DNA from: an uncultured Alphaproteobacteria bacterium
GTDB lineage: Bacteria; Pseudomonadota; Alphaproteobacteria; CALKHQ01
Reading direction: 5' to 3'
Assembly (NCBI GenBank): GCA_937988735.1
Contig: CALKHQ010000299.1
Location: 1 to 5,066, forward strand
DNA: 5,066 nt
Below the pieces are notes generated by a model. It worked only from the letters and a program-made list of their open reading frames with translations, did no database searches and was not told the origin of the DNA. Both the position numbers and the translations under genes were made by a program. Below, piece after piece: positions 5,051 to 5,066 of the stretch. Each line of letters opens with the position of its first letter. Within the stretch, counting starts at the first letter, position 1.

Positions 5051-5066
5051 AGATCGGAAGAGCACA
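5051..5066 (+). other. Illumina TruSeq adapter sequence (artefact)
   Basis: AGATCGGAAGAGCACA is an exact 16-base match to the start of the TruSeq adapter, known from general knowledge. It is at the very end of the window, where adapter read-through would be left at a contig edge. It should not be annotated as genome; the genuine sequence ends at or before 5050. Confidence 0.93.

Noticed and set aside
1..5066. CRISPR array or anti-phage defence system
   Set aside because: The repeats are 9-19 bases with short irregular spacing and mixed orientation, with no spacers of uniform length and no cas, toxin or nuclease gene next to them; the beta-CASP protein is a housekeeping-type RNA nuclease.

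Overview
The window is GC-rich bacterial DNA, probably from a proteobacterium. That guess rests on the codon use, the bacterial-type NMP/thymidine phosphorylase paired with a beta-CASP nuclease, and the tRNA-Lys remnant; I cannot name a genus. The last 16 bases (5051-5066) match the start of the standard Illumina TruSeq adapter, so the window appears to end at the end of a short-read contig, and the last ~100 bases should be trusted less.

There are two regions, divided at about 1362-1409. On the left (1-1409) is the end of what looks like an integrated element. On the minus strand a winged-helix protein of 245 residues (136-873) is followed by an overlapping 43-residue ORF (15-146) and perhaps a third cistron running off the left edge. 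Upstream of the winged-helix gene lies a gene-free stretch (874-1361). It holds about a dozen copies of a 9-bp iteron-like motif (GTGAGGGTT/AACCCTCAC) around a short AT-rich island, then a pair of 10-bp direct repeats and a hairpin that look like the arm of an attachment site. The element ends in the 3' half of a tRNA-Lys(UUU) gene without its 5' half, the usual scar of tyrosine-recombinase integration into a tRNA. Inside the winged-helix gene, the part encoding the interdomain linker carries three spaced imperfect palindromes and a 12-bp tandem repeat. This arrangement recalls phage lambda, whose origin lies inside gene O.

On the right (1410-5050) is what I take to be the host chromosome. 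A hairpin just after the tRNA scar may have ended the original tRNA transcript. A two-gene plus-strand operon follows: a 503-residue archaeal-AMP-phosphorylase-like protein (putative type-2 thymidine phosphorylase, 1640-3151), overlapped by four bases by a 539-residue metallo-beta-lactamase/beta-CASP/RMMBL RNA nuclease (3148-4767). The pairing suggests that RNA is cut to nucleotides and the nucleotides are phosphorolysed to base plus ribose-1,5-bisphosphate; this is an inference. Convergent to them is the C-terminal end of an FG-GAP repeat protein (4777-4971, minus), whose reading frame breaks close to the contig end.

The most interesting points are the putative replication or control module of the integrated element (iterons, intragenic palindromes, winged-helix protein) and the phosphorylase-nuclease operon.
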